Source: Leucogyrophana mollusca (taxonomy: Eukaryota; Basidiomycota; Agaricomycetes; Boletales). Taken from it: a stretch of 64,000 bases of DNA. The notes under the pieces were generated by a model. It was not told where the DNA came from. It saw only the letters and a list, made by a program, of their open reading frames with translations, and searched no databases. The stretch covers positions 62,001 through 126,000 of the forward strand of contig MU266367.1 of assembly GCA_021014945.1 (NCBI GenBank). The letters are read 5' to 3'. Below, one piece after another: positions 50,117 through 61,702 of the stretch (position 1 is its first letter; each line of letters starts with the position of its first letter). Both the position numbers and the translations under genes were made by a program.

Positions 50117-53100
50117 GTCAGTCTTTCGGCGATGAACATCGTTGGACACTGTGCTCAACATATACTGATTCGTCCTGTAGTAGGATGTGCATGACTGTGG
50201 ACCTGAAGTCGGACAGGAACTGGGTTTGCCAAGAGGCTGAAATCACCGCGTTTTTCTCAAATTTATGCTCTCGTTCACTTCATTCCGAGATTCGTATGAA
50301 CATCCAATGTACTTTGTGTATCTTCGTCCACCTATCGTGATCGACCATTAACGGACTCCACTTCGAGCTTTCTGAAACGAGCCGAATGCCACTCCGGGAA
50401 ATGCCGATCGGCGAATCCCCCAGGACAGCTTCAGTTAACTGCCCAATAGTATCCGCTCGCCAATAACTTCTGCTGCTCCCTACACCTTGACATCAGTTTC
50501 CTCTCATCGTCTACTTTTGGAACGTTAACATTCGCCCCGCTCTTGTGAATGATGGGGTGGTCTGGCGTAGGTGTGGGCAGCAATATGTTTGCGTCCGTTG
50601 CGCTCTGAGTCTGTTCAAATCCACACCGAAGCCCTCAACCCGACGATGCTACTCCTGCGAGATCTAAGCTTATGCTATGCTATTCAAGATAACGCTCTCT
50701 CTGCTGGATTTTTAATACATGGCATCTACCGGAAGACAAGTCAAACGCTTGTTTGCAGCGTAGTCTCGGTTGGGTCAACTTCAGGTGGGCTCTCTGTTGT
50801 CCTTCGAATCTTTGAAACGACTGAGCGTAGGCCCGGGAGCGACTCGCTATCAACGAAAACACCGGATTCTGTGTTTTCCCTCTCGTAAATTTGGTGACAT
50901 ACACGTAGCTGGAGGTTTAGCGAGACCAATGCGATGCCATCACTCTCGATGTGACCTATCATGAAGTGCCTGCATCCAGGGAGCGGGGCAATTGTCGATG
51001 AGCACTGCAGCAGGCGACTAACGCGGCTATACTACTCCTGCGCTGGGTCATATCAAAGGTGTGTGATAGCGATAGATTGGTCTAGGCAGAACTCTGACCT
51101 GTATAATTATCTGAGCGTCAGTCTCTCTCTGGAGTCCCACATGCCAGTGTACAGGTAGGCAGCGTGACAATACTTCCATTTGGCGCCGTCGACACTTCGC
51201 AGGTTTCCACTTCTTGCCAGAAGTAATGGCTATGTATATTCCGGGTCCGGGTCTGGATATTGTTTACAGTTGGCGAAACCCGCTCCACCATGCGGCTATC
51301 CTACACAGCGAGCCTCGCGGTCGCCAGGTCTCAAGGTATTGGCATGTTTTCAATTCACCTAACGTCAATGTTATACACGGGTATTTCGCACTGTCCAGAC
51401 CTATTGATCGTAATTCAAGGTTACGTCGCCGACCATATCTATGTTTTTGGTCAAAGGCATTGGGGCTCTCATGCCGTCGTTGGTATGTGATGATCTGCCG
51501 GCACTTGACTTTGAAGTCGCTCACCGATTTGACCAACGGCTTGAAGACAATCCCGACAAAAATGCCCGACTCATCAGTGGCGCATCTGACATGTCTCTGC
51601 TGCAGGGTAGCGAGTAGAGTCGAATAAGTTCACCGACTTTCTGGGTATCTCTGCATGGCCATGCGAACACGATCAAGAATGCTGCACCCCACTGGCGGCG
51701 ACCACGATCGCTTGAGCGCCTCTTAACATCACATCCTTTTGTTGATGTGGACTTGGCAAAGCACAGTGAAAGCAGGGGGAAATGGCCACGAACGGAGACG
51801 AAGAGTCAGCTCCTCCCAAAAGAGCCCTGAGGTTCCTATGTAGAACAATGAGCCGCTCAGCCTCCTTTGCTTGTCAGCTGTTCTCGAGATCCTTTACGGA
51901 AGCTCGATGAAGCTCGAGATAACCGGCCTTTCACGGACGAGCTCATTCAAGAATATGTTTCTATGCGGAAGGTATGTACTTCTCGAGACCTTCCCGAATG
52001 CTGGTTCTACTTGCATACCTTTCTACACTTTTGCCAGTCGCCCATGTCGGTTTTGCAGAACTGAATCTATGGAGTCAAACTCGCACTCAGCGCGGGGCGA
52101 TGCACTTTTCTCAACAGATCAAGGGTCACTGGCGTCTCTTTCTGGGCGGTTGAACGGGGGATCTAAAAACTCAAATCTGAACATCTGAACTGACGGAAAT
52201 CTCCATGATCGGCAGCGTAAGTTTACACAAGGAGCACGACTGGATACGCTGGTAATTTCAGATTTCATGTTTCTTTTTCTCCCACTTAAATCTTGCTCGG
52301 CCCGAAGGACGATTCCAGCTGCTGAAAATCCAGTAACCAAGTAACTAAGCTCTTAAGTTAGGTGGGTTTTGCGCAAACCAATGTGAAGTATCGTTGATCC
52401 GAGAAGCATCCTGAGCTGTCTGACATGTTCAACCAGTTGTGCCTGACCCAAACGACTTTCTTCCAGAAGCGAAGGGCTGGATAATTCATATCGATAATCA
52501 CGGATGTTTGGCTTTCTTCTACAATGAGTGAGGTACCTACCTGCCCCTAATTTCTACGAAGGCTGTCGGTATCAACAGTGAGCCGCTGCCTTGCGCGAAA
52601 GTTCTCGGGCTGCTCAAGTCGAAGCTTCGACATCAATGCGGGTGAGGTAGTCCCTCATGTGGTGGAACCTCAAGCTTGAATCATCCATGGTGAGTGCATC
52701 AGATCTGACTTGTTCAAGTTGTTGTCCCTGCTCGGTTATGTGAATAGGGTTGACGAGCGCCGGCTGACCTGTAAACGCCCTGCGAAGCTCCGAATGGATA
52801 TTTTCTCATGTACTTTTGGAACGCCCATGATCTCCCCGCGATCGTCCATTGCCGGGATGTCTTTAGTCTTCCCACTATGACATACCGCAAAAGGAAGTCA
52901 GTCACTCCTAATTCTTCAGTCCACTTCGTGTCTGCAGTTCTGATCCCCTTGGCTTATCAGATAATCTACCTGCATTACAGCTGTCAATGATATGTAATTG
53001 TTATGTTGAGAACGCCGTGCACTGATGAGGGTGTGCATAGTACGCAGGTAGGAGCAACTGCGGCATTAGCCACACTCGTCTGGCGATTACTGCGACCTCG

Positions 53101-53328
53101 TGCAACGTGTTTGGTTCACAGGATGGGTCTACTCAGGGCATTCCGTGTCATTGTCACGTACATATGATCACCAGGCCTGTTGAAGCGGAAGGGTCCACGT
53201 CAGAAGAAATGTTGCGACCGTGTTTGGATCGCATTAGCGCTCACTGCAAGGTATAAGTTGGGCAAGGATATGAAGCCCAAGCCCACCATCGAAACTTACT
53301 GTACACCTCAGGGGAACACCGCCAAATC
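50117..53328. other. Long region without supported genes
   Basis: About 3.2 kb. The longest open frame (51214-51627, plus) has no recognisable motif. A frame near 51870-51960 (LCLSAVLEIL) is equally unplaced. It may contain decayed relics of the duplicated block, but I found no matches to the other cluster genes by eye. Confidence 0.4.
53234..53263 (+). promoter_or_regulatory. Conserved core promoter of amidotransferase-like gene 2
   Basis: GCGCTCACTGC followed by GGTATAAGTTGGGC, matching the block at 16251-16280 upstream of paralogue 1, about 66-95 nt before the ATG. Confidence 0.6.
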
Positions 53329-54554
53329 ATGTCACTCCCGCCTCACTCGAAGATCGCTTTGCTGATCTGCGACCCGACCAAAGAAGAGTTCATTGATTCC
53401 TATGGAAACATTACCAGCCTCTTTACCAACCTGTACACGAAGCTTCTGATTCAAATGACGAATCCCTCTTTTACGCGGTCATTCCTGCCCGCCCTGCCCG
53501 AAGTCATGAAGTCATTCCGTATCAGCGCGTTCAATGTAATCGAGGGACAACTCCCTACCAATGTCGACGAATATGACTCGGTCATGGTTTCAGGTTCAGG
53601 TACGCTGGTCGTAGAGCTATCAAAGGTAGATACCTGACGTCGCAATATACACTAGCGCACAGCGTTAATGATAGTGATGAGTGGATCAAGACACTCGGAA
53701 AGTTCTTGAATGAGACTGCGACGAAACACCCAAAGGTCAAGCTTATCGGTAAGTGCCGACATCTCTGACAGTACGCCACACAATTTTCGGCTTTCTGAGA
53801 CACATCGTAACAGGGGTCTGCTTTGGCCACCAAATCATTACTCATGCTGTCTTCGGGAACCCGGTTGGAGCGAACCCCAAAGGATGGGAGATAGGACCAT
53901 ACGAAGTCACACTGACTGACGCCGGGAAACAAATATTCAGAGGTGCGAAAAGTTTGGTAAGTGCATTGATCATGATGAGATTTCCCCGATGTCATACTGA
54001 GTAATGGAAACCGGTAGAATGTCGAGATGTTCCACCATGATGCTGTGTTCACTAGTGGTCAGCGTGCGTACTTCAGGCAGCTATGCGCAGCGATGCCTTA
54101 CGAGAAGAGCGTACCTGAAAACACCTTTCATATATGGGGGCACAGCGAGAAGACGGAGAATCAAGGCATTGTCGCATTGAAGAAGGAGGCGGAGGAGAAA
54201 GGCAACCTCAATGTGGACGACATCCAGATCTTCACTTCACAAGGCCATCCCGAGCTCACGCAAGGAATGACGTCGTACTTGCTTGACCTGTTTGAGGATG
54301 AGATAGACGCAGACTCCGTTGCCGAGGCGCGTTCACGCATCGCGGATTTCGACGGGATCCTTGATTGGTTCCGGCTGACGATGTTCATGTGGGCATTATC
54401 GACTAGGCACTCGCTTGTTCTCTCCAGGCTACCGGTCCAGGTCACTCCCCCTCACGGTGTCAAGAACCCGTTCAAGGAAGCCAAGTTGACAGATGACAGG
54501 TTAAGGGTGAAGGCGAATGACCCGGATGAGAGTGTATTTGTGCTTGTCGTATGA
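53329..54554 (+). CDS. Class I glutamine-amidotransferase-like protein 2
   Basis: Exons 53329-53599, 53656-53748, 53814-53956 and 54018-54554 encode 347 aa. Start MSLPPHSKIALLICDPTKEE. Nucleophile Cys124 in VCFGHQIITHAVFG; the His-Glu pair is in IFTSQGHPELTQGM; end DESVFVLVV. It is closely related to protein 1 (15003-16174), with equal lengths for exons 2 and 3. The C-terminal part is about 15 residues longer (VKNPFKEAKLTDDRLRVKAN). Free-standing hydrolase of the yeast YLR126C / plant gamma-glutamyl peptidase type; substrate unknown. It lies about 370 bp upstream of precursor C on the same strand. Confidence 0.88.
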
Positions 54555-54853
54555 TCCTGATCCAAATAGCTCCCTTGCTGTAGTGCTCGTGTACTTGTAC
54601 AATGTGCTTCCCTAGGTCCATCAGCTATATGTATAAAAGTTGCAATCTTTGATGTGTTTCCATGGGGGTTTAGCGTACGACTGAGATCAGAGCGGGAAAT
54701 TGTTTGTGAGCCGGTGTGTACATGACTGATAAGTCGGCTCAAACGCAGCCCGGCAGAGTAAATGCGACATCAAAAGGGTGTCGCAATGGATTGCATTGTC
54801 TGATTCGAACAGCAAGATTGTATCTAAAAATGTCAGCAGCGTGGTCCACCGGG

Positions 54854-54860
54854 TATAAAA
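54854..54860 (+). promoter_or_regulatory. TATA box of precursor C
   Basis: TATAAAA, 66-72 nt before the ATG at 54926. Confidence 0.6.
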
Positions 54861-54925
54861 GAAGGCTCAGCTCAGACAGCTTGACTAGCAAGCCGCTCGG
54901 TTTCGAAGCCAAATCCGTTGATACA

Positions 54926-55503
54926 ATGCAACTCTCTCTCACCTTCGTCACGCTCCTTGCCGCTTTGACCGCAGGGGTATGCGCTCTTCCTTCCCAGCAA
55001 AAACGTAGGTCAAGCTGACGCTATAAGCGGCACCGCACTAACATTCACGGCGTTCAGGTGATTCTGCAGCGGGCCATGTCAGCAGCACACTCTCCCACCT
55101 TTGAGCTGGACTTACAATCGATCATAACAGAGCACAGGGTCCGTCGAGTATGACATCGCCGAGCGTGAGTTCAATCATTGTCGAAGGTAGGTGTTGTGCT
55201 GACCACCACATGAACCCCAGGCAACCCGCAAGCCCATGTCAGTACTGTTGATTATCGTCTTAGTCACGGGACTCACATTGACTCATACCAATAGCCCCTT
55301 GCCGACTATATCGAAGCTGCGGATTTCGTGGATGAGAAGCGTAAGTGCAATGATTGTATCCTTTGACACTGTGCTGACAGCTGTGGACTTGCAGGCGATA
55401 CAACGGAACATGTTAGTCGTCCTGGGGTAGTCTCTGTTTGACGTTGAGCTTACACTTTACCGATTAGCCTGTAGCAGCCTATGGATTGGGTGTCGAGAAG
55501 TAA
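54926..55503 (+). CDS. KEX2-type secreted repeat-peptide precursor C
   Basis: Seven exons encode 82 aa: 54926-55004, 55058-55077, 55131-55164, 55221-55237, 55295-55340, 55395-55411 and 55468-55503. Signal peptide MQLSLTFVTLLAALTAGVCA, then LPSQQKR. Units are DSAAGH plus STGSVEYDIAER, NPQAH plus PLADYIEAADFVDEKR, and DTTEH plus PVAAYGLGVEK. Short exons always end in His at a phase-0 intron; long exons end in K/E-Arg split C|GN. Each long exon carries one Tyr in a different setting (VEYDI, ADYIE, AAYGL), so this gene would yield three different peptides, unlike the near-uniform repeats of A. All joins are in frame. Function is inferred from cluster context. Confidence 0.87.
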
Positions 55504-55652
55504 GCTAGGGGTAGTAGTGGAGCCGAGTAGATCGCGTGGCTGTGTTCAATGTGGCTGAAATGTGAGACAATATACCTAAAGAAATGAGACCTTCCGGCGG
55601 GTTCTGAGGTCTCGGGGTCTGTTGTTCGTTATCCTCGACGTTGTTGAATGCG

Positions 55653-58600
55653 ATGGCGGAGCGAAGTATCGGTCGAGCATGGACAGCAAGCGAGGACGAA
55701 ATGCTATCCCAGGCAGTAGCCATCCATGGGGAGATCGACAACTGGAAGGCAGTCGCCACTTGTGTACCAGGCCGCACCAACAAAGCTTGTAGAAAGGTGC
55801 TTCATTTCCCCCCAAAAAACACATATACACAATCTGAACCTCCATATCAGCGCTGGCTTCATTCTCTCTCGCCAAATATCAAGAAATCAGCCTGGACTAT
55901 CGAGGAAGATACGATCCTTCTCGCTCTCTACCAACAACACAACACAAAATGGTCTATCATAGCCCGTAACATCCCTGGTCGCACAGACGACGCTTGTTCA
56001 AAACGTTATCGCGAGGCCCTTGATCCGTCTCTCAAACGAGACGAGTGGACACCTGCAGAGGACGAACGCCTCATGGAATCATATTCGAGGCTGGGCGGCC
56101 GCTGGGGCATCGTGGGCCAAGAGCTCCAGCGTAGCGGCCTCGCATGCCGTAATAGGTGGGAGCTATCTCTTCCATCTTGTTAGCCTGTGCCACGCGTGTT
56201 TACCGAAGCGCCTTGTCTTCCTTTCTTCGCTTCCAATAGATGGCGACTCCTCGAACGCAAACGAACAACGCTTCCCTCTGTCTCGCCTCCCTCCCTCTCT
56301 TCATCACCAACGTTAGCCTACAGTCCCTACCAAGATCCCTCCTGGATGCTTGACCACGGCCAGGGTCAATCTCAGTTCTGCCACTGGGACGAGAGTCAAC
56401 TTCCACACTTTGATTCCTCTCAGCCCCCTTCACATGCCCAGATGCAGGATTTTTCGCCCACTTTCCACTACTCGTCTTCCTCCCTTAGCTCTGCCCTCTC
56501 TCCTCCCCCTTGTCAGCAGCAGCAACCACAACAACCGAGGAACGAATATCAACAGTCACCCGTTGATGTTCGTTGTCAGAACCAGAACCTCCCGCTCAAC
56601 GGCTCAATATATGGACTTCACTTCGATTACGGGCTTGCTGGCAATCATAGTGCTAATGCAGACCCCCACCATCGCGACACGTGCTTCAACGCCGACAGTC
56701 ACGCTGTAGCTGTGTACGAGGACAGAATTAAACACCTCGACGGACTGCAGCGAAGTGTTCCACACACCCGCATCTCGACGCCGGTTCATTCCACATTGGT
56801 GCATGGGTCTGCTCCGCCCGCTGCGTCTGAAGAATACTATTCTACCCAGCGACAAGAGCATATGCACGCTGCGCCCCAGCAACAGCAGAAGGTCACGAGT
56901 TCCCAGCACCAGGAACCTTTGCGGTCCCAGCAATGCGGAATCAATGCTTCCCAGCAACTCGATGGGCACGGGGCGGACGCTGCATACTATCAGGCACTGA
57001 CCCCTCATGCCGAGTACGTCCCTTGTGGTTGGGGCTCGGACCAACTTCTTCGGTACGAGCATGAGCAGGCTCTCGCTCGCGGATACGAACAACCCATCCG
57101 TCACCATCGCGAGCAAAGTATCTCACACATGCACGGGCAAGGTTATTATGTAGCTGCAGCCCAGACTCAGCAGATGGATCGCCCTGCACCGCAGCACAAG
57201 GAACACGATCACTACGGATCCCAACCGTTGCACGCCTCTCTGCCGTCACACGTATCACAAACGTCCCCAAATTCCAGCCCGTCGTCCACGGAGTGTTATT
57301 CGTCTCTGCCACCGCCTCAGCATCCCTCATCTACACCCGTGCCCTTTAGTGAACCTGCTCCTATACCGTTCAGTGAGCCTGATATTAACAGCAATAGCGG
57401 ATACATGCCCCCTCCACCTTCTCGTACTCCTGCGCCTGCCCAACCTCAGCCTTCGCACCACCAACCACAACCCCATCCCCAGCATCAACCGCAATCACAG
57501 CCCGTTTCAGTGACATCTATGTACGCTCACGAACAGCGGTCACGTCATTCGGTCACGCCCTCGATATACGCTCGCGAGTCAGTACTTCCTCAAGTAATTG
57601 GGAAACCTTCGCCGTTCCCAACCCGCGGTCCTACTCCTCCGGCGTTTAATCGCGAGCCATCGATGTTCTCTAAACGCGACTTTGGCGGTCGCGATTCTGA
57701 ACCGTCAGCTTTTGGCAGTCGTGATTCGGCAGCATTCGGAACCCAGCCGTCCGATCCCAACGACGCACTCAACAGGTTCCGAACGTCTGAGTCGCTCTTT
57801 GGTCCGGCGGCGACAAGCAAGGTTCGTGCGCGTCCCACGTTCCCCAGGAAGAAGCCCGATGTCCAAGCGCCCCTGAGGCTATCAAGCGATTTGCCTGCTA
57901 CTTCCGAGTGAGTCGCGTTCACTCCTCGCTTCCTTTCAAACTGTCACCATCTCATTAACGACGATATCCGTTCTCGCATCTTACTTCACTAAAATCACCG
58001 CTAATCTGGCCTAACATTAATACTGACTTCACGTTATAGTGCATCAATAAAACCGTACGCTTGCGGACACCCCTCGTGCTGGCCGTCCGAAGCTTCTGTC
58101 AGTGCGGCTTGCTATTGTACGTCGCGTGGACTATCAGACCACAATAAGACGATACACCCGGAAGACTCGGGCGGAGATCGACCGTACCGATGCGGGCTGG
58201 AGGGATGCGGGAAAAGTTGGAAGGTAGGTGCCAGTCTTTTTACATCATTTTTTTCCTGTTCCGTGAACGTCGTGGTATTTTTCAACGTGTCTGTGATTGA
58301 TCCTGACAGTTTGTTCCTCCCCGCAGAGCATTAACGGACTGCAATATCATTTGCAAATGTATGTTCACGATGCTTTTCCTCGACCCGTACTAATACTTGG
58401 ACGCGGATATCATAGATCTAAAGCTCATTTCCAGCACGCAATTACGAACAGCTTCCAGGTTTCGTACATAGGTGGTCTGAGCGTACCACCATCCGTCCAG
58501 GCATCCGTATCTTCCAATTCCAGTTCATCTTCCCCGCCCTCAGGCTCGTCATCTTCTTCCGGGTCCACTTCAAATACCTCAGACGGAGGAGACGTGGAGA

Positions 58601-58934
58601 AGGGGAAGAAACAATATTCGTGTCCGCACGATAACTGCTTCAACAAGTACAAGCAGTTAAGCGGGTTAAGATATCACTTGGCGCATGTCAGTCTTCCGTC
58701 TCTTGTCCTTGATCTTTGATTCTGTTTGCTAATACGGCTCGTCGACTGGCTTTATAGGGTCACCCTCCAGAGCTCCCTGCCCAACTAGACCTTGTCCCAC
58801 CCGCCCTGACGAGGAAACTGACAGAGAAGATGCGTGCACAACAGGCCGCCGCTGCCCCTCCAACTGCTTCGCAACAGCTACCGGTGATATCTGAAGCACG
58901 CCAGACCCAGAACATGGTTCAGGCGCTCTCATAA
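55653..58934 (+). CDS. Myb (SANT) plus C2H2 zinc-finger transcription regulator
   Basis: Exons 55653-55796, 55851-56155, 56240-57907, 58040-58223, 58327-58358, 58416-58686 and 58758-58934 encode 926 aa. Three Myb/SANT repeats: RAWTASEDEMLSQAVAIHG, SAWTIEEDTILLALYQQHN and DEWTPAEDERLMESYSRLGG. A long Gln/Ser/Pro/His-rich low-complexity middle follows. C-terminal C2H2-like fingers are ACGHPSCWPSEAS, YRCGLEGCGKSWK with SINGLQYHLQ, and YSCPHDNCFNKYKQ with GLRYHLAH. This Myb-plus-C2H2 pairing occurs in agaric nuclear regulators. It begins only 149 bp after precursor C and sits inside block 2. Whether it controls the cluster or is an unrelated neighbour is unknown. Confidence 0.87.
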
Positions 58935-59909
58935 AGTCGCTCCCTGGCTCATGAATCGCCTTATTTTAAAAGCTGTATTTGTCTAATCTTTCGCCCTTCC
59001 GGCCTCACACTATCGTTCTTATCGTTTTATGTTCACTGTGCTTTAGGATGTCGTCCCTCCCGGCCTTTCATCTATCAATCTCTCATTCCGTGGTCCCGCT
59101 TCTATCGTTGCTTGCTTGTCGCTCACATTCATTCTTTCTCATCCATTTTGCAGTATCAGTACCAGTACCAGTATCTTATTCTGTACTTATGGGTTGTACT
59201 TAATCTACAAGTTTCGGATTGGATTGGATACATACGAATTGTCCAGATCTTGAGACTGCCCATTGTGAGTGCTATTGGTTGTCCCTGCAACAATTGGGTG
59301 GTCCTAACAGACCACGGTATGCTGTAATCACAGGAGAAGGTCTACCATAGAAGGAAGCTGTAATTGTTCCAAGCCTGCGCAGCCTCCGATCCATCCCTTC
59401 CTGGGTCAGTCGGATCCACACAGAAGAGTGGACGCCGCCAAGGTGATTATACCAGGAAAGTTCAAGCTGCCTGTCATTGTATGACAATGTATTGATATCG
59501 AACCGGTGACATCGATAAGCATACCCCATCCGTCCGTGTTTTCCGCATCATCCCCATGCCCATGAGTACGCTCTGCGGCCCCCTGCATCATGTGCGTCCG
59601 ATTCATCAGAACGATCTATCTATCGGGTCTTTCCCATCATTTTCGATCCGAGTTCGCATGGCGGAGCTTTACACTTGTATGGAAGGTTGACGAAAGGTCG
59701 CTCATCTGCTGAAGGCGGCCGGTACATACTCTTTAGCCGGGCCATTTGATGCAAGCGAGGCATTCAATGTCGTCCACTAGATCACCCGCTTATCTCTCGG
59801 TTTATACCAGCCACCGTATACACAGGTATATACCCGAAGTCCTAGCACATACACCAGAGACAGGTCGGAAGTCACTGGTGGCGCAGGTCGAAGCTCTCGA
59901 GATCGAGGT
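58935..59909. other. Intergenic region
   Basis: No gene seen between the convergent Myb/C2H2 gene and membrane protein 2. A short tandem repeat of cagtat/cagtac type lies at about 59152-59176. The upstream part is T-rich and may carry 3'-end signals. Confidence 0.45.
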
Positions 59910-60897
59910 TCACTGCAGGACCCAAACATCAAATGCTACAGTGACAGCACCCGTGAGTCGTGATATCTCATGAACCGAAGTATCGAAAAGTGCAACGTAC
60001 CCATCGGAGGGCTCGAGAACACCTGTTCAAAGTTCAGTCTGCAGTCATTGCAAGCCACTTCGATAGCTATCCGACTGTCTCCTCCGCAGTCGAATAACGG
60101 CGTTGGTGGCCTGAGTTCTATGCCCGCACGCTCTGGGTCGTAACCCTGTGGGACAGGGGAGAAATTGACTGTGCCCAAGAGTGACTGACGCGGTGGTCGT
60201 GTGTTCCAGCTCATTGCAGCGGAGATGGCCGAGTATGAAACATTCCAAATTTCAATGGCACTGACGTCTCCCTCAGCCACGTAGCTCTTGTTTCCTTGCA
60301 AAGCTTCGGTGGCGTTGGGAACCACCGCGGTGACGTAGCACCTACTGTTATTGGCGTTCTCCATACGCCAGCGGAAGAACATAGAATCCTAGGTGACAAG
60401 ATCCAGTCAGGACAATATACAACGGGCCCACTTAATCACTGACTGTAGGACTAAGTGTCACGGAACTCGATGTCGAGTACAGCTGATCTGGCTCCGCTGA
60501 GTTGGCACGCGCGATATAGCCAGGGAACCAAATCTTGGGCACTATTCAAGTCATGAATCGATCCAGCAGACACTGCAGGGAAGCGTCACGTCTACTCACC
60601 GGATTTAAGCTTAGTGACCTCATTTAGGTGCTCCAAGTTCGGGTACGGTGTTACTTTTCGCAAAGACGCGAGGAATCGAGGGTCAGAAATGTCCACGACA
60701 GTCCTTGGAGAAGTGGCAGTGTGCAGGAATATGGCAGACAGTATGGAAACAAAGGACACCGCGAGCGTTACATAGAGCGCTGTGGAGGACGTTGGCCCTT
60801 GTGCATTGGTTTTGTAAGGAACGATTTCAGGGCTTACATCTCCATCTTCTCCAGACCTGGAAAGAAGAGGGAGGTAGTGTTCGTGATTCCTTTCCAT
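59910..60897 (-). CDS. Single-pass membrane protein of unknown function, cluster paralogue 2
   Basis: Exons 60600-60897, 60444-60541, 60001-60388 and 59910-59935 encode 269 aa. Three of four exon lengths equal those of paralogue 1 (12459-13443). Start MERNHEHYLPLLSRSGEDGD; one transmembrane helix (ALYVTLAVSFVSILSAIFLH); then VVDISDPRFLASLRKVTPYP, VPKIWFPGYIARA, AIEIWNVSYSAISAAMSWNT, PPTPLFDCGGDSRIAIEVAC and a final AFDVWVLQ. Four cysteines in the outer domain are shared. Function unknown. Its pairing with UstYa-like and precursor genes in both blocks suggests a part in the same pathway. Confidence 0.8.
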
Positions 60898-61702
60898 GGA
60901 GTTTGCAACAGAGCTTTTTGGAACCTCGGTGAAAGACGCGGGGAAGGGGAGCTGTCGATTTTAAGGGTTCCGGCCTCACGATCGAGCACAGCTATCAGGT
61001 CGCGTCTTAATAAAAACACCGTGTTGGCAGGACCGAATCTATGATGGCCGGGAAAGGAGCCATGGCGGGCGGCTGGATGGGAATGATGGGGAGGTGAGGC
61101 ACTTCCCCTCCGCATCAAGCACCAAGTACCATGCACACGAGGCGCACAATCTGCCTCTGCCGCCGATAAAAATAGCAAGGATGGTCCGAATTCGTCACAA
61201 CCTCTGAGTTATGCAGGGCGCAAGGCGTTAGCTTTGGCAAAGATAGCTGAAATCGGCGCTTGCGAGTATGAGTATACGCTCTGCGAACAGGCGATAAAGT
61301 GATGAGATACCATCCGGTGGAAGATAGTACACCGGAAACTTGATCCTACCCTACGGCACAATAGTAGACTGGCCGCCCGGGGACCTGTTTGAAAGCGAGA
61401 GGCTCAGCCGAAAGAAGAAATCTTTACTTGTCACCCCTCTTCCACCATGGAAGAATAATCTGACTTCAATGTTGAAAGATACAGCTCATTGGGAAGAATC
61501 TTGGCGTGTTTGGACTAACCCCGGAGGCGAAGGCATGATCAGCGCATAGGCCTCTTTGCTGATAAATCACACCACGTGACGCTTCCATATCACACCTAGC
61601 TACGTGGTGCACAGTGCAGCGTCTCTCATTCGCGTTAAGTGATATTATACGGAATCCAACAGACAGGTGAAAAGCGGCACGGACCAAAATCCCTGAAACA
61701 AG
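60898..61702. other. Intergenic region
   Basis: About 0.8 kb between membrane protein 2 and the 3' end of ARP10. Open frames at 60628-61178 are shadows of the neighbouring exon or lack motifs. It should contain the promoter of membrane protein 2. Confidence 0.4.

Noticed and set aside
51214..51627. 137-aa plus-strand frame as a gene
   Set aside because: No signal peptide, motif, intron context or similarity to the cluster families; kept as unassigned DNA.
56604..57116. 170-aa minus-strand frame inside the Myb/C2H2 gene
   Set aside because: It is the antisense of the low-complexity His/Gln region; the plus-strand frame joins in phase to Myb and zinc-finger exons.
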